From Symbiodinium natans (Eukaryota > Sar > Dinophyceae > Suessiales > Symbiodiniaceae), in NCBI GenBank assembly GCA_905221605.1, contig CAJNDS010002812.1:125001-180000 (forward strand): a stretch of 55,000 nucleotides of DNA. The letters run 5' to 3'. Positions 10,392 to 19,959 of this stretch are shown here, one piece after another; position 1 is the first letter of the stretch, and every line of letters begins with the position of its first letter. Below the pieces are notes generated by a model. That model was not told the DNA's origin and did no database searches. It saw only the letters and a program-made list of their open reading frames with translations. Both the position numbers and the translations under genes were made by a program.

Positions 10392-11227
10392 TGATGGGAT
10401 ATTCTTGCAGAGCGTTTTACCGCTCTCAGGGAACTTGCAAGGAATGTGTATAGACCTGTGGCCTTAGTTTGCCCGCGGATCGTGGGGTTTTCTTCTTGGG
10501 CTCTGGCTCCTTCCAGACCAGCTCATGGTTTCCGAGCTTGTCTTTGGTTTGTAAAGAACCCTGCACAACACATAGATGCTGGGCATCCCATCATATCGCT
10601 GGAATGGATTGGGGCGCTGCCCAGGGATGCTCTGGTGTGCCACCGATGTCACTGCGAGTTCGAGGTGTCTGCCAGAGGTCTGACTCAGAAAAGGACTGCA
10701 CAAGAATCCACTTCATCACCAAGGCTCATTGAACCCACCATTCCCGCACTGTTGCAGATGGACGTGTTTGAACTCAAACCTATAGGCAAACTTTTAACCA
10801 TGCAAAGGGAGCTGCGCTGAGCGCACTAGCCGAGTGCACAAATGCACCTTCGCAAGCTTGCGGAAGCCCACGTACCACCACACAGGCGCAGATCCTGCCT
10901 CCAGATCTGCAAGACAGGACAGCGCAGCCGCGCCATCCCGAAGATAAAGCCCCGGTGCAGCGGGCAGAGCGTCAGCAACATCGTGGACTTGAATGCGGAT
11001 GAAGCATAGGAAGAAAGACATTGCCCGGTCAGCAGAAAGATTTCGTAGCTCCAGCGTCGCCGAGCAGCTTCAGCAGGTTGGGAAGTGCAAGATCTTCGAT
11101 CGCCTTTCGGTCCGAACATTTTCGAAGGATGTGAGGGCGGCCTTGGGGGACGCAGCCACATCCAAGCATGCGCCTCTTGACGCACCTTGCAGCTCGAAAC
11201 TCCAAACCCCTGAGCCCTCAGAAGTAC
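10392..11227. other. Unique block with weak open frames
   Basis: A 124-codon + frame (10446-10820), a second + frame (10993-11367) whose first 60 residues look protein-like but which runs into telomere-like repeats, and a 119-codon minus frame. None is recognised. Confidence 0.5.
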
Positions 11228-11330
11228 TAGAATTACTAGTAGTGTTCCCTTTTGGTTCCTTTATAGCTACACTAAACCCTAAAACCCTAAACCCCCCAAA
11301 CCTATTCCAATTATTAAGGCCCCTATATTG
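11228..11330. mobile_element. Foldback family D, copy D2, with telomere-like insert
   Basis: Right end CCAATTATTAAGGCCCCTATA is typical; CACTAAACCCTAAAACCCTA (from 11271) replaces part of the interior. Confidence 0.75.
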
Positions 11331-11518
11331 CCACCTCAGTGGCGACGGCTATGGCTCTCAACCCTGAAATCCGGCACCGATGGAAAGCCCCCACAAAATG
11401 GTCTAGGATTTAGGGTTGAGGGTTGAGGGTTTAGGGGAACAAGCACACCGTTTCTTGAAACTGGGGACCCCAAGCCATCCTAAAACTAAACCGCCAAAGC
11501 CCTATTCGGTTATGTTAT

Positions 11519-11640
11519 GGAAGGTTCATGGGTAGTTATAGTTGGCTTATAAACAAGTGGGATGGCTATAGTTGCAAGTGGTTTTAGCCTTGCTTAGGGT
11601 ACCTCTAACCCTACTAATGACTACCCATAAACCACCAATA
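11519..11640. mobile_element. Foldback family A, copy A3
   Basis: Left arm GGAAGGTTCATGGGTAGTTA; the right arm (GACTACCCATAAACC) is cut off by a CCCTAAA array. Confidence 0.75.
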
Positions 11641-11702
11641 ACCCTAAACCCTAAACCCTAAACCCTAAATCCTAAACCCTAAACCCTAAACCCTAAACCC
11701 TA
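11637..11702 (-). repeat. CCCTAAA array at the end of foldback A3
   Basis: Nine units; begins where the A3 right arm stops. Confidence 0.93.
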
Positions 11703-12082
11703 GTTGCAGTTTCGGCGCGGCAGGTGCCCAGCCTTGTCGAGCTGGAATCAGCGATCCTGCAGGGCATTGGTAGCTTGAGCCTTCTTTCTTGGCACTTTTT
11801 TTAGGGTTTAGGGTTTAGGGTTTAGGGTTTCGGGTCGGTTTGTCAAGACACTTCCGACTTTCCTGCCCGTTTTGCTGTTGCACCTTGACGTGTGTTACTT
11901 CTTGGCAACGGCGATGCGGGCTGGGCCCTCGACCCTTCGACCATAGAGTTTTTAAGTTACCCTGAAGCTTGCATCTCTCTTTGGGAGCGGTTTTGGTCTT
12001 GTGGCCTGATGCCATCCGAGAACTGCCCCAAATCTTCCAATCCAACAGCAAGTCCCAAGCAAACCCAAAATTTATACATGTA

Positions 12083-12128
12083 CTAGAATACCCCCCAACC
12101 CCATTCTAATTATTAAGGCCCCTTCTAT
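12083..12128. mobile_element. Foldback family D, half copy D3
   Basis: Only ACTAGAATACCCCCC and TTCTAATTATTAAGGCCCC are present. Confidence 0.6.
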
Positions 12129-12211
12129 CAGGAAAGATGAAGAGTAGCCATCCACTGCAGGCAGCATTCGATTTCCGCCGCCTTCGAGCTCCAGTATTCA
12201 GAGCCTTCGGC

Positions 12212-12330
12212 TAGGCTTTAGGGTTTAGGGTGTAGGGTTTAGGGTTTAGGGTTTAGGGTTTAGGGTTTAGGGTTTAGGGTTTAGGGTTTAGGGTTTAGGG
12301 AGTAGGGTTTAGGGTTTAGAGTTTAGGGTT
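12212..12330 (+). repeat. TTTAGGG array
   Basis: About sixteen units, with TGTAGGG and AGTAGGG variants. Confidence 0.95.
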
Positions 12331-13024
12331 GCGAAGTTATCCAGAACATGCAAAGTCCATGCATAAAGATGGTTGGTCCTCGGTGCGTAGTTGTACCAAA
12401 CATAACCCAAAAACCTCAAGTCTCTAGTCTATGTCATATGTGCAGCGTTTGGTCGTCCCACAACTCTTTTTCTTTGGTTTGGCTTCCCCGGCCCCAACTC
12501 AATGCACATGCTTCGCAGGCGCCAGGAACAAGAAACCAAGACGTCTCACGCATGCGTTGCACTTAGTGGTAGTGTAGGTAGCCCTTAATCCCTTTTTGGG
12601 GCATAGTACCCTCTGTATAATCCCAAAGTTATCCTTTGCATCCCCTGCAACAGGGTACAGGCTCAAACTAAGATTTTGGCTTCCGCCTCTTCAGGGTTTT
12701 CGGTCTGGGGCTTAAGCTTTTTGCAGCCCAGCCAATACTGTACTGGGATTATAAGTAAAGGAACTGCAAGTATAACTGGTTTTACCCTTCTCCCCAGAAC
12801 CCTAAACCCTACACCCTAAGCCCTAAACCAAACCCTAAACCCTCCACCCTAAGCCGTTAACCCAACCTGTGACCTCAGCCCTGAGCCCTAGACTTCAGGG
12901 CGGTGTCAAGCGGCGGCGGCTTTCAGTTCGACCCAGACGAGTCGGATGAAGAGGCGGGACCTTGGACCAGTGTCAGTGGGTACACAAGTCGTATTCTAAT
13001 GGAATTGCATACTAAACCTGAAGC
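12331..13024. other. No gene seen
   Basis: Unique sequence with a degenerate CCCTAAA cluster at 12801-12865. Confidence 0.65.
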
Positions 13025-13084
13025 TCTAAACCCTAAACCCTAAACCCTAAACCCTAAACCTTGAACCTTAAACCCTAAACCCTA
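13025..13084 (-). repeat. CCCTAAA array
   Basis: About eight units, two of them CCTTGAA/CCTTAAA. Confidence 0.92.
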
Positions 13085-13199
13085 TTGAGAAGGTTGTCTG
13101 CCTAAGTCCATAATCTCAGAGGGACCCTCTGGGCTTGGTTTGCATTCTTTCAAGGGCTTTCCTGGTGGAACGGGGGCCTTAGAGCTCACAAGGGTCTCG

Positions 13200-13310
13200 T
13201 TTCCTTTATTATTCTTATTTAGTCTTATTATTGTTATTATTATTGTTATTATTATTGTTATTATTCTTATTTAGTCTTATTAATGTTATTATTATTATTA
13301 TTATGATTGT
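13200..13310 (+). repeat. TTATTA-type microsatellite with an internal duplication
   Basis: Trinucleotide TTA/TTG tract in which a segment containing TTATTCTTATTTAGTCTTA occurs twice (about 13218 and 13261). Confidence 0.9.
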
Positions 13311-13678
13311 CATATTTTTTGTTCATAGGCTCTTGGGAAAGAGAGAGTGATCCCTGCCCACAAGATCAGAGCAAGATTTTGTGTTGTCTTTTTGGGTACT
13401 CTGGGTACTCTTGTTTGAGGCTGTAGAGTGACAAGTGCCCCAGGAGAAAAATCGTTTGGAGCGCAGGCCACAAGTACCGACTACGGTCGAGGCTTTGGGA
13501 ATTTGGGGCTTTAGGGGCCAAAAAAGCCCCAAGTCCTCAAAACCCTCCAAGGTGTAGGGTTGTTTACCAGGGCTTGATGAGCCAAACCCCTCAGCCCCCA
13601 AACCCAAGCAACTCTCTCAATCGAACAGCTGGTCTCGCCACTGCGCATCCCTAACCCCTCAACCCTAAACAGCCTGAA

Positions 13679-13766
13679 CCCCGGAAGCCGGAAGCCGGAA
13701 GCCGGAAGCCGGAAGCCGGAAGCCGGAAGCCGGAAGCCGGAAGCCGGAAGCCGGAAGCCGGAAGCC
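13679..13766 (+). repeat. GGAAGCC tandem array, 12 units
   Basis: A perfect 7-bp repeat, GGAAGCC, unrelated in sequence to TTTAGGG but of the same period. It is followed at once by CCCTAAA-type units (to 13862). Confidence 0.97.
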
Positions 13767-13768
13767 TT

Positions 13769-13862
13769 AAATCCTAAACCCTAAACCCCAAACGCTAAAA
13801 CCCAAACACTAAACCCTAAACCCTAAACCCCGAACCCTAAACCCTAAGCCCTAAACCCTATA
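13769..13862 (-). repeat. Degenerate CCCTAAA array
   Basis: About thirteen units with CCCCAAA, CGCTAAA and CACTAAA variants. Confidence 0.9.
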
Positions 13863-14252
13863 TCCCAAGCATCGCAGGAGGTGTCCTGGCTCCCAGATCC
13901 GCCTAGCAAGTCTGTCACTTGGCACTTGGCGGCCTTCCCCAGACCCGCAACGGGTAAGCCCCAAACCCCTAAACGGCCCTAAACCCTAAACCCTGACTCT
14001 ATGGTGAATTCAGTCAGCACCAATGGGGCTAGAGCTGGAGGAAGGAAGGAAACCCTGACTCTTGACCCGACCAAGAACCACGGAATTCAGAGTTGGAAAT
14101 TTGGGCTCTATGTAAGCTTCGGAGAGTTGAGGTTGAGCGTGAACACTGGCATGTGCTTCTTTGACAAGCAGCACGTGCAGAATTCAGGGCACCCAAATTC
14201 GAAGCCCTTCGTCCAAAACCCCAATCCAAGACTTGAATCCTTCAACAAGAAG

Positions 14253-14429
14253 CCTAAACCCTAAACCCTAAACCCTAAACCCTAAACCCTAAACCCTAAG
14301 CCCTAAACCCTAAACCCTAAACCCTAAACCCTAAACCATAAACCCTAAACCCTAAACCCTAAACCCCAAACCCTAAACCCTAAACCTAAACCCCAAACCC
14401 CAAACCCCAAACCCTAAACCCTAAACCCC
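14253..14429 (-). repeat. CCCTAAA array, about 25 units
   Basis: Mostly CCCTAAA with a CCCCAAA cluster at about 14390-14410. Confidence 0.96.
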
Positions 14430-14504
14430 ACGCCCCAACACCTAAGCCCTTTGAAGCCATGGGCTACGGCTCTTGGTGGCCTCTAAAGTGGTACCCCTGA
14501 TGCC

Positions 14505-14765
14505 CTACTTGGAGGTTCCTAGGTAGGATAAGGGGGAGCCTTCAAAAGGGGAGGTTTAGGGTTTAGGGTTTGGGGTTTGGGGTTTGGGGTTTAGGGACCC
14601 TTCTTACCCCTCTTCTGGCTCTCTTAAACAGGGACCTTATTCAGAGGGTCTCTATCCCCAAGGGTCCCCCTAATCCTATCCCCTAGAGGTTCATGTGTAG
14701 CTGAAAGTGGGAGCAACCTAAATAATGGTATAATCCGTTTAGAACCCGTTATACGTATAGTGACC
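14505..14765. mobile_element. Foldback family A, copy A7, split by family E
   Basis: The arm CTACTTGGAGGTTC (14505-14518) resumes as AGGTTCATGTGTAGCTGAAA at 14687; in between is the E2 copy. The far arm is not recognisable, because B1 begins at 14773. Confidence 0.7.
14519..14686. mobile_element. Foldback family E, copy E2, nested
   Basis: Ends CTAGGTAGGATAAGGGGG and (right) CCCCCTAATCCTATCCCCTAG. AGGTTC flanks it on both sides (14513-14518 and 14687-14692), a likely target duplication. Compared with E1 it holds about 46 bp of extra TTTAGGG/TTTGGGG units at 14551-14596. Confidence 0.85.
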
Positions 14766-14772
14766 TTACTTT

Positions 14773-14884
14773 CTAGGACCCAGAGTAGGCCCGTCGTCGC
14801 TTTTTTTCGGGTTTGGGTTCCGTTATGAACCCCTTTAAAGCAAAAAAGACGCCCTTTTTATTCCTAAGTTGCTCCTGGGTCTAG
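14773..14884. mobile_element. Foldback family B, copy B1
   Basis: About 110 bp with ends CTAGGACCCAGAGTAGGCCC and GCTCCTGGGTCTAG; contains the family interior CCCCTTTAAAGCAAAAAAG. Other copies at 26708, 30910, 40177 and 43034. Confidence 0.85.
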
Positions 14885-14896
14885 CCCTAAGCTTAG

Positions 14897-15028
14897 ACCC
14901 CAAAGCCTAAACCCCAAACCCTAAACCCTAAACCCTAAACCCTAAACCCTAAACCCTAAACCCTAAACCCTAAACCCTAAACCCTAAACCCTAAACCCTA
15001 AACCCTAAACCCTAAACCCTAAACCCTA
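14897..15028 (-). repeat. CCCTAAA array, about 18 units
   Basis: Very uniform; starts 12 bases after foldback copy B1. Confidence 0.96.
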
Positions 15029-15087
15029 TCTACCCATGAACCTCCAAGTGGGCACTGCATCCGAAGAAGTCCCGAAGCCCTACGCTT

Positions 15088-15225
15088 TAAACCCGAAACC
15101 CGAAACCCGAAACCCTAAGCCCTAAACCCTAAACCCTAAACCCGAAACCCGAAGCGCTAAACCCTAAGCCCTAAACCTCAAACCCTAGACCCTAGACCCG
15201 AAACCCGAAACCCTAAACCCTAAGA
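15088..15225 (-). repeat. CCCGAAA/CCCTAAA array
   Basis: Clusters of CCCGAAA (first three units and again later) mixed with CCCTAAA and CCTAGAC. Confidence 0.93.
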
Positions 15226-15320
15226 CCACATTCCTCGAAGGTGATGCCGAAGCCACCTGCCACCAAAAAGATGGCCGTGTCGATCGCATCTGAGGTGCTA
15301 AGGGTTCAGTATTTTTGGGG

Positions 15321-15383
15321 TACCCTAAACCTAAACCCTAAACCCTAAACCCTAAACCCTAAACCCTAAACCCTAAACCCTGA
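15321..15383 (-). repeat. CCCTAAA array
   Basis: Nine units; ends 19 bases before foldback A4. Confidence 0.93.
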
Positions 15384-15401
15384 ATGTAAGGTTTTAAGGC
15401 T

Positions 15402-15558
15402 TTACTTGAAGGTTCATGGTACTTACTAACCAATTATAACTGTACTTATAACCCTACTTATAATACCCCTAAAGGGCCTTAAAGGGGTTATCCCAATCAT
15501 AAGTAGGGTTATAAACCCAGTTATAAGTGGTTAGAAAGTCCCATGAACCTTCAAGTAA
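15402..15558. mobile_element. Foldback family A, copy A4
   Basis: 157 bp with perfect 18-bp terminal inverted repeats (TTACTTGAAGGTTCATGG at 15402-15419, complement at 15541-15558) and a nearly palindromic interior. Flanks carry a near direct repeat: GGTTTTAAGGC at 15389-15399 and GGTCTTAAGGC at 15559-15569, perhaps a target duplication. Confidence 0.9.
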
Positions 15559-15649
15559 GGTCTTAAGGCTGTTAAGGCCACAGGCTTGTAAGGTTTATGG
15601 TTTCGGGGTCATGACGGCACGCGCTTCCGTTAGACCCTCGGCCCTAAGG

Positions 15650-15690
15650 CCACATATGTATATATATATGTATATATATATATATATATC
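15650..15690. repeat. TA microsatellite
   Basis: (TA)n interrupted by two TGTA steps. Confidence 0.9.
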
Positions 15691-15750
15691 TTGTTTAGGG
15701 TTCAGGGTTTAGGGTTTTGGGTTTAGAATGAGGGATTGGGGTTTAGGGCT

Positions 15751-15860
15751 ACTATAGGAGCCTTAGTAATTAGAATCATAGGTTTTTTTCGGGCGTTGTT
15801 ATGGTATAATCAACAAGGGACCATAAGGGAATAAGATTAGCAATTATTCCGACCCCTATA
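15751..15860. mobile_element. Foldback family D, copy D4
   Basis: Left ACTATAGGAGCCTTAGTAAT, right TTATTCCGACCCCTATA; the interior TATGGTATAATCAACAAGGG matches D5. Confidence 0.8.
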
Positions 15861-16219
15861 TTGAACCCCAGTGCGAAGACGATGCGAGCACGCTGTTTAC
15901 TTTTGCTGTCTTCAGAGTACAGGAGCCAGATTGTTCACCAATGTTCTCCCTGTATCGCTCGTGCAAAACCCACATAAAGAAATTGAAAGCACTGCCCCGG
16001 ATACCTGTTTGTTTTTTTTGCAACCCCGTTCTAAGTGTGTGTACAGGCCCCTGTGTTTCTCCCCGAAGGATGACGCACTGACCACGCACGATGATGTCCA
16101 AGTTTAGGCTGAAGCGGCCCTTTTTCATTAACATGTTTTCATGCTGCAGGACAACATAGATTGTTGGTATGTGAGTTTGAACTTGCCAAGATGTCCGTGT
16201 ACTAAGAGAACCAGTCAAC
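15861..16219 (-). other. Unique block with a 120-codon minus frame
   Basis: The frame at 15856-16218 begins in AT-rich repeat sequence and ends inside foldback D4. Composition is ordinary, no domain recognised, probably chance. Confidence 0.45.
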
Positions 16220-16560
16220 CAATATGTCTTTATAGCACTAGATCAACATATCAACATATCAGTAAGCCAACAAATCAAGGAACCACTATACCAATAGATG
16301 AACAGCACGGTAATCAATAAATCAACAACCCCAGGCAAGATATATCCATGTATCAACATATCAACAAATCATTCTTCCATCAACATATCAACATATCATT
16401 CTTGCATCAACATATCAGCATAACATTCTTACAATAAATCATTTTATCAAGACACCAGTATGTCAACGTATCATTATATCAGTATCAGCATATCCAGATA
16501 CCTGTACACGTATATAGCAATATAACAGTATGTCAGCAAATCAATGTGTCAATATGTCTC
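16220..16560 (+). repeat. Degenerate CATATCAACA minisatellite zone
   Basis: Many spaced copies of ATCAACATATCA and close variants (AATCAACA, ATCAGCATA) in AT-rich DNA, without a strict period. No gene seen. Confidence 0.8.
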
Positions 16561-16814
16561 ACATATATATATATATATATACATACATACATACATACTC
16601 TATGATCAATACTTCAATACACCAGGACGCCAATACATCAACATATCAGTGTATATCAGTAACACACACGCATATATATATATATATACATATATGTATA
16701 TGTCTAGATGTATATACACATATACACATATACATATATACATATACACATATACACATACATACATACATACATACATACATACATACATACATACATA
16801 CATACATACATACA

Positions 16815-16860
<46 letters not shown>
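16561..16860. repeat. TA / CATA / ACATAT microsatellites
   Basis: A (TA)n tract (16563-16580), mixed ACATAT (16670-16757), about 22 CATA units (16757-16842) and a final (TA)n. Open frames reading HTYI or MYVC here are readings of the repeat. Confidence 0.97.
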
Positions 16861-17581
16861 CACCAAAACATCAGACGATAGCTATAACTACAGCAACAGC
16901 TATGACTATAACTATAACTGTAACTGCAACTGTAACGATAGATAGTATCAATATTCCATTATACCAGCATATCAGCAGGATCAGTATATCGCTTTTACAA
17001 TCGGTAGGCGGTAAGAAGAGCTAGGACAACCCCCTTGCCCCTGAAACTCCTCCACTCCCGGTGCACGGGTGGATCTAGTCACTGTCGTCCTTCCTCAAAC
17101 GCTACAATACATAAACCTCAGCCTTATGCAGATAATAGTATTAGTACAAGCCTGCAACCTTGTACGTGGCCGCCTAAGTTTGCAAAAGCCACCTTCTAGA
17201 ACCCGCGCCCGTCTAAGAATTTGCACGGCAAGTGCAAAAAAAGGCACCCCCCCTTCTGAATCGAAGTTACAGGCCCAAATCACTGGGCGGGGGGGGGGGG
17301 GGGGGGGTACTATATGCAGATATACATATGTATGTATGTACACACAACATATAATGTGTATACAAGGATCTGGCTTCCAAAAGGTGGTTTTTTTCGACGT
17401 CTGGCAGGCTCCTTTCATTCAGTTTCATTGCTTGCAAGGTCACATCCCCCAACGACCAGAGATGTGTATGCGTGAAGTTAGTCAACTCTACTACCTACCT
17501 GATGGTTATTAGTAAGGTAACTCTCATTAGAACTGCCAGAGGTACGGCCTCAATCAACCCTAAACCGTGGAAGGCTTGGCA
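16861..17581. other. No gene seen
   Basis: Overlapping + and - frames (147 and 107 codons) span the G19 run, which argues against both. Confidence 0.6.
17289..17307 (+). repeat. G19 homopolymer
   Basis: Uninterrupted. Confidence 0.9.
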
Positions 17582-17736
17582 ACTAAACCCTAAAGCCTAA
17601 ACACTAAACCCTAAGCCCCAAACCCTAAACCCTGAACCGTAAACCCTAAACCCTAAACCCTAAACCCTAAACCCTAAACCCTAAACCCTAAACCCTAAAC
17701 CCTAAACCCCAAAACCTAGACCCTAAACCCTAAACC
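17582..17736 (-). repeat. CCCTAAA array
   Basis: About 21 units, uniform in the middle (17640-17705) and degenerate at both ends. Confidence 0.95.
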
Positions 17737-17890
17737 CACAGGTCTCAATCTCAGAGGACCTGCCAGGAGTGATGCCGGCAGCAGGAGAGGCTCACGGTAG
17801 CTCAGGGGTGCAGGGTGCAAGGTTGAGGTTTTTTTTGCTTCAGGGTCGGGGACATACGGTTTAGGGCGAGGAAGGTTTAATAGGTTTAAA

Positions 17891-17970
17891 GCCCTAAACC
17901 CTAAGCCCTAAGCCCTAAGCCCTAAGCCCTAGGCCCTAAGCCCTAAGCCCTAAACCCTAAACCCTAAACC
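17891..17970 (-). repeat. CCCTAAG block in a CCCTAAA array
   Basis: Eight CCCTAAG units flanked by single or few CCCTAAA units. Confidence 0.93.
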
Positions 17971-18069
17971 CCTTTGAGGGTATAGGAGGTCCCCAGGTGT
18001 AGGCTACTGGCCTGCCTCCCCACTTCGAAACGTAAACCCCGGCCCATAGAGTAAACTTTTCTTTTCAAA

Positions 18070-18136
18070 TGAACCCTAAACCCTAAACCCTAAACCCTAA
18101 ACCCGAAACCCTAAACCCTAAACCCTAAACCCTAAA
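18070..18136 (-). repeat. CCCTAAA array
   Basis: Nine units, one CCCGAAA. Confidence 0.93.
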
Positions 18137-18328
18137 CTTTTCAGGTCACATACACTATATACTCGAATCCCTATCAGGGTATATGAACCACAAGCCCTTT
18201 AAAGGGTTCTTTTAGTCCCCCCCCAAGACAAGCGCCTTGTGAGTCTGAGAAGGAGAAACCCACACAACCGCCCCAAAGGCCCCTCAGTCGAAGTCTCCCT
18301 TCCCTATCCTTCTTCCCGGGAGGGAAGG

Positions 18329-18427
18329 TTTAGGCTTAGGGCTTAGGGCTTAGGGCTTGGGGCTTGGGGCTTAGGGCTTAGGGCTTAGGGCTTAGGGCTG
18401 AGGGCTTAGGGTTTAGGGTTTAGGGTC
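18329..18427 (+). repeat. CTTAGGG block ending in TTTAGGG
   Basis: About eleven CTTAGGG or CTTGGGG units, then three TTTAGGG: the + strand counterpart of the CCCTAAG block at 17891-17970. Confidence 0.93.
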
Positions 18428-18792
18428 CTATGTCTCCCTTCCGAGTGACAGCCAAGAGCTTTCTTCAAATCCCTTCGAAAACCCTCCCCCCATTTCCAGC
18501 CTTCCAGACCATCACCTCAGGAGCTTTCGGGGCTGTCGTGCTTTTGGGCTTTGGAGGCTTAGCCCTTCGGAGCCCTTAAGCCCCCTAAACCCTGTAAACC
18601 CTATAAACCCTAAAAAACCCTATCAACCCCAGAAACCCTATAAGCCCTGCAAACCGTTAAGACCCTATAAGCCCTAAACCCAAGAGGTTACTCTATCTTC
18701 TTCTTCGCAGGACGGAAAAAGAGCAACAGCGGAGAGAAGATCGTTTCTTCCAGGACTGGCCAGGCACACTGCTTAGGGTTTAGGGTTTAGGG

Positions 18793-18797
18793 TTTAG
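18793..18797. other. Target site duplication, left copy (TTTAG)
   Basis: TTTAG lies directly outside the 3' LTR and again at 26504-26508 outside the 5' LTR. Five bases is the usual copia duplication length. Because the target is a TTTAGGG array, a match of this kind is less informative than in unique DNA. Confidence 0.75.
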
Positions 18798-19109
18798 TAT
18801 AAATAAACACACCCTTAACCGTGGAATTCCTGGATCTCTTAGGTACGCCGATCGAGTCACTCCTTTTCAGATTCTTGAGCCAAACACGTTCCGAATAATT
18901 CTCAAATGGCTGTTCGCTGCACAGGCTGTTCTCCGAAGAGCTTCCATGTCCGACATTCCTTCGCATGCAAGATTCAGCTCTTCACCAGAAGCATCATGTA
19001 GCTTCTGCTCAGCTTGATTTGCGAGGTCACGAACCACCGCTTCATGGATCAACTATCATATCGTATTGGTGGGTTAGTTATATACCATATATAGTGTAAC
19101 ATATTCACA
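18798..19109 (-). repeat. 3' LTR of the copia element
   Basis: Same length as the 5' LTR and identical except for one base, which changes Glu to Lys in the small open frame inside the LTR (18867-19052 here). The spliced-leader-like 11-mer is at 18874-18884. Inner boundary: a run of five G on the coding strand. Confidence 0.97.
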
Positions 19110-19115
19110 CCCCCG
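19110..19115 (-). promoter_or_regulatory. Probable polypurine tract of the copia element
   Basis: Coding strand CGGGGG ends exactly at the TG that opens the 3' LTR, the position where plus-strand DNA synthesis is primed. It is short for a polypurine tract, so the call rests mainly on position. Confidence 0.6.
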
Positions 19116-19959
19116 CATAACTAAGCAACCAATACTTCCCACGTTCGTATGTTGACCTCGAAGTTGCCTGTCCCGGAAGCATCGGCCATTAACTTTGGAC
19201 GTGGCAAATAGCTTGTTGCCACCGTTCCCATGCAATGAAACCGGAGCTGAACACTTCGCACACAAGCGCCTTGCTGATGGATATCGGTCATAGACACCAC
19301 AAGCGCGGCCAAGAATAGCATGCGGGCACATAGCTCAGGATATCGGTCGAGACCCACTGTACTTCAGCCATGTCTCCTGCATGCCTTGCAGCAGATGGAG
19401 CAAACCATGTCATCAGTGACTTTACCAGAGAAAACGCCCGAGATGGCTCCAGTGCTTCGCAAGTGGAGGCGCCCATGCTCCCGAATCTACAGTCTTCATA
19501 GAGGCACCGTATACCGAAAATCTGTCAACAATCCTCTGAATCCATGGAAAAAGTCCACAACAAGAACATTTGAAACTCACGCTTTCAATATGTTTCACGA
19601 TAACCGTTGAGTCCACCTATACATGTACAACAAGAAGGGAGCGGGCTCTTAAGCAAGGGCTAAATTGCAACCGTTTACAAGTCTAACCGAAACAGCGCCT
19701 ACAAAAACCTAAGCACGGCCGAACTTGTATGCTAGAGTTCCTGTTTCATTGGACTAATGAATGCTAGTATTGAGGTATATATATATATGTAACGAACCTT
19801 CCTTCGCCCATTATGAATGAAGCAGGATTTCGGTCACTGGCGTTCAGCATGATGCAAGCAACAACTGCAGATCCTTCTGCAAAAGCGACGTACAAAAACT
19901 CCATGACAAGCACTCAACTCGACATGCAACGGCCAGCTGTCAACATCAACATGGCAAGC
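19116..19959 (-). other. Long 3' non-coding stretch of the copia element
   Basis: About 840 bases lie between the gag-pol stop and the polypurine tract, where copia elements usually have little. It holds only short open frames in all three coding-strand frames (up to 78 codons, 19121-19357); none is recognisable. It may be regulatory, a relic of a third gene, or captured host sequence. Confidence 0.6.

Noticed and set aside
10446-11367. A gene made of the two + frames in this block
   Set aside because: Frames of about 124 codons are expected by chance about ten times in 55 kb; the second one runs into telomere-like repeats and a family D element.
16530-17024. 164-codon frame (HTYI repeats) and opposite MYVC frames
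   Set aside because: Microsatellite reading.
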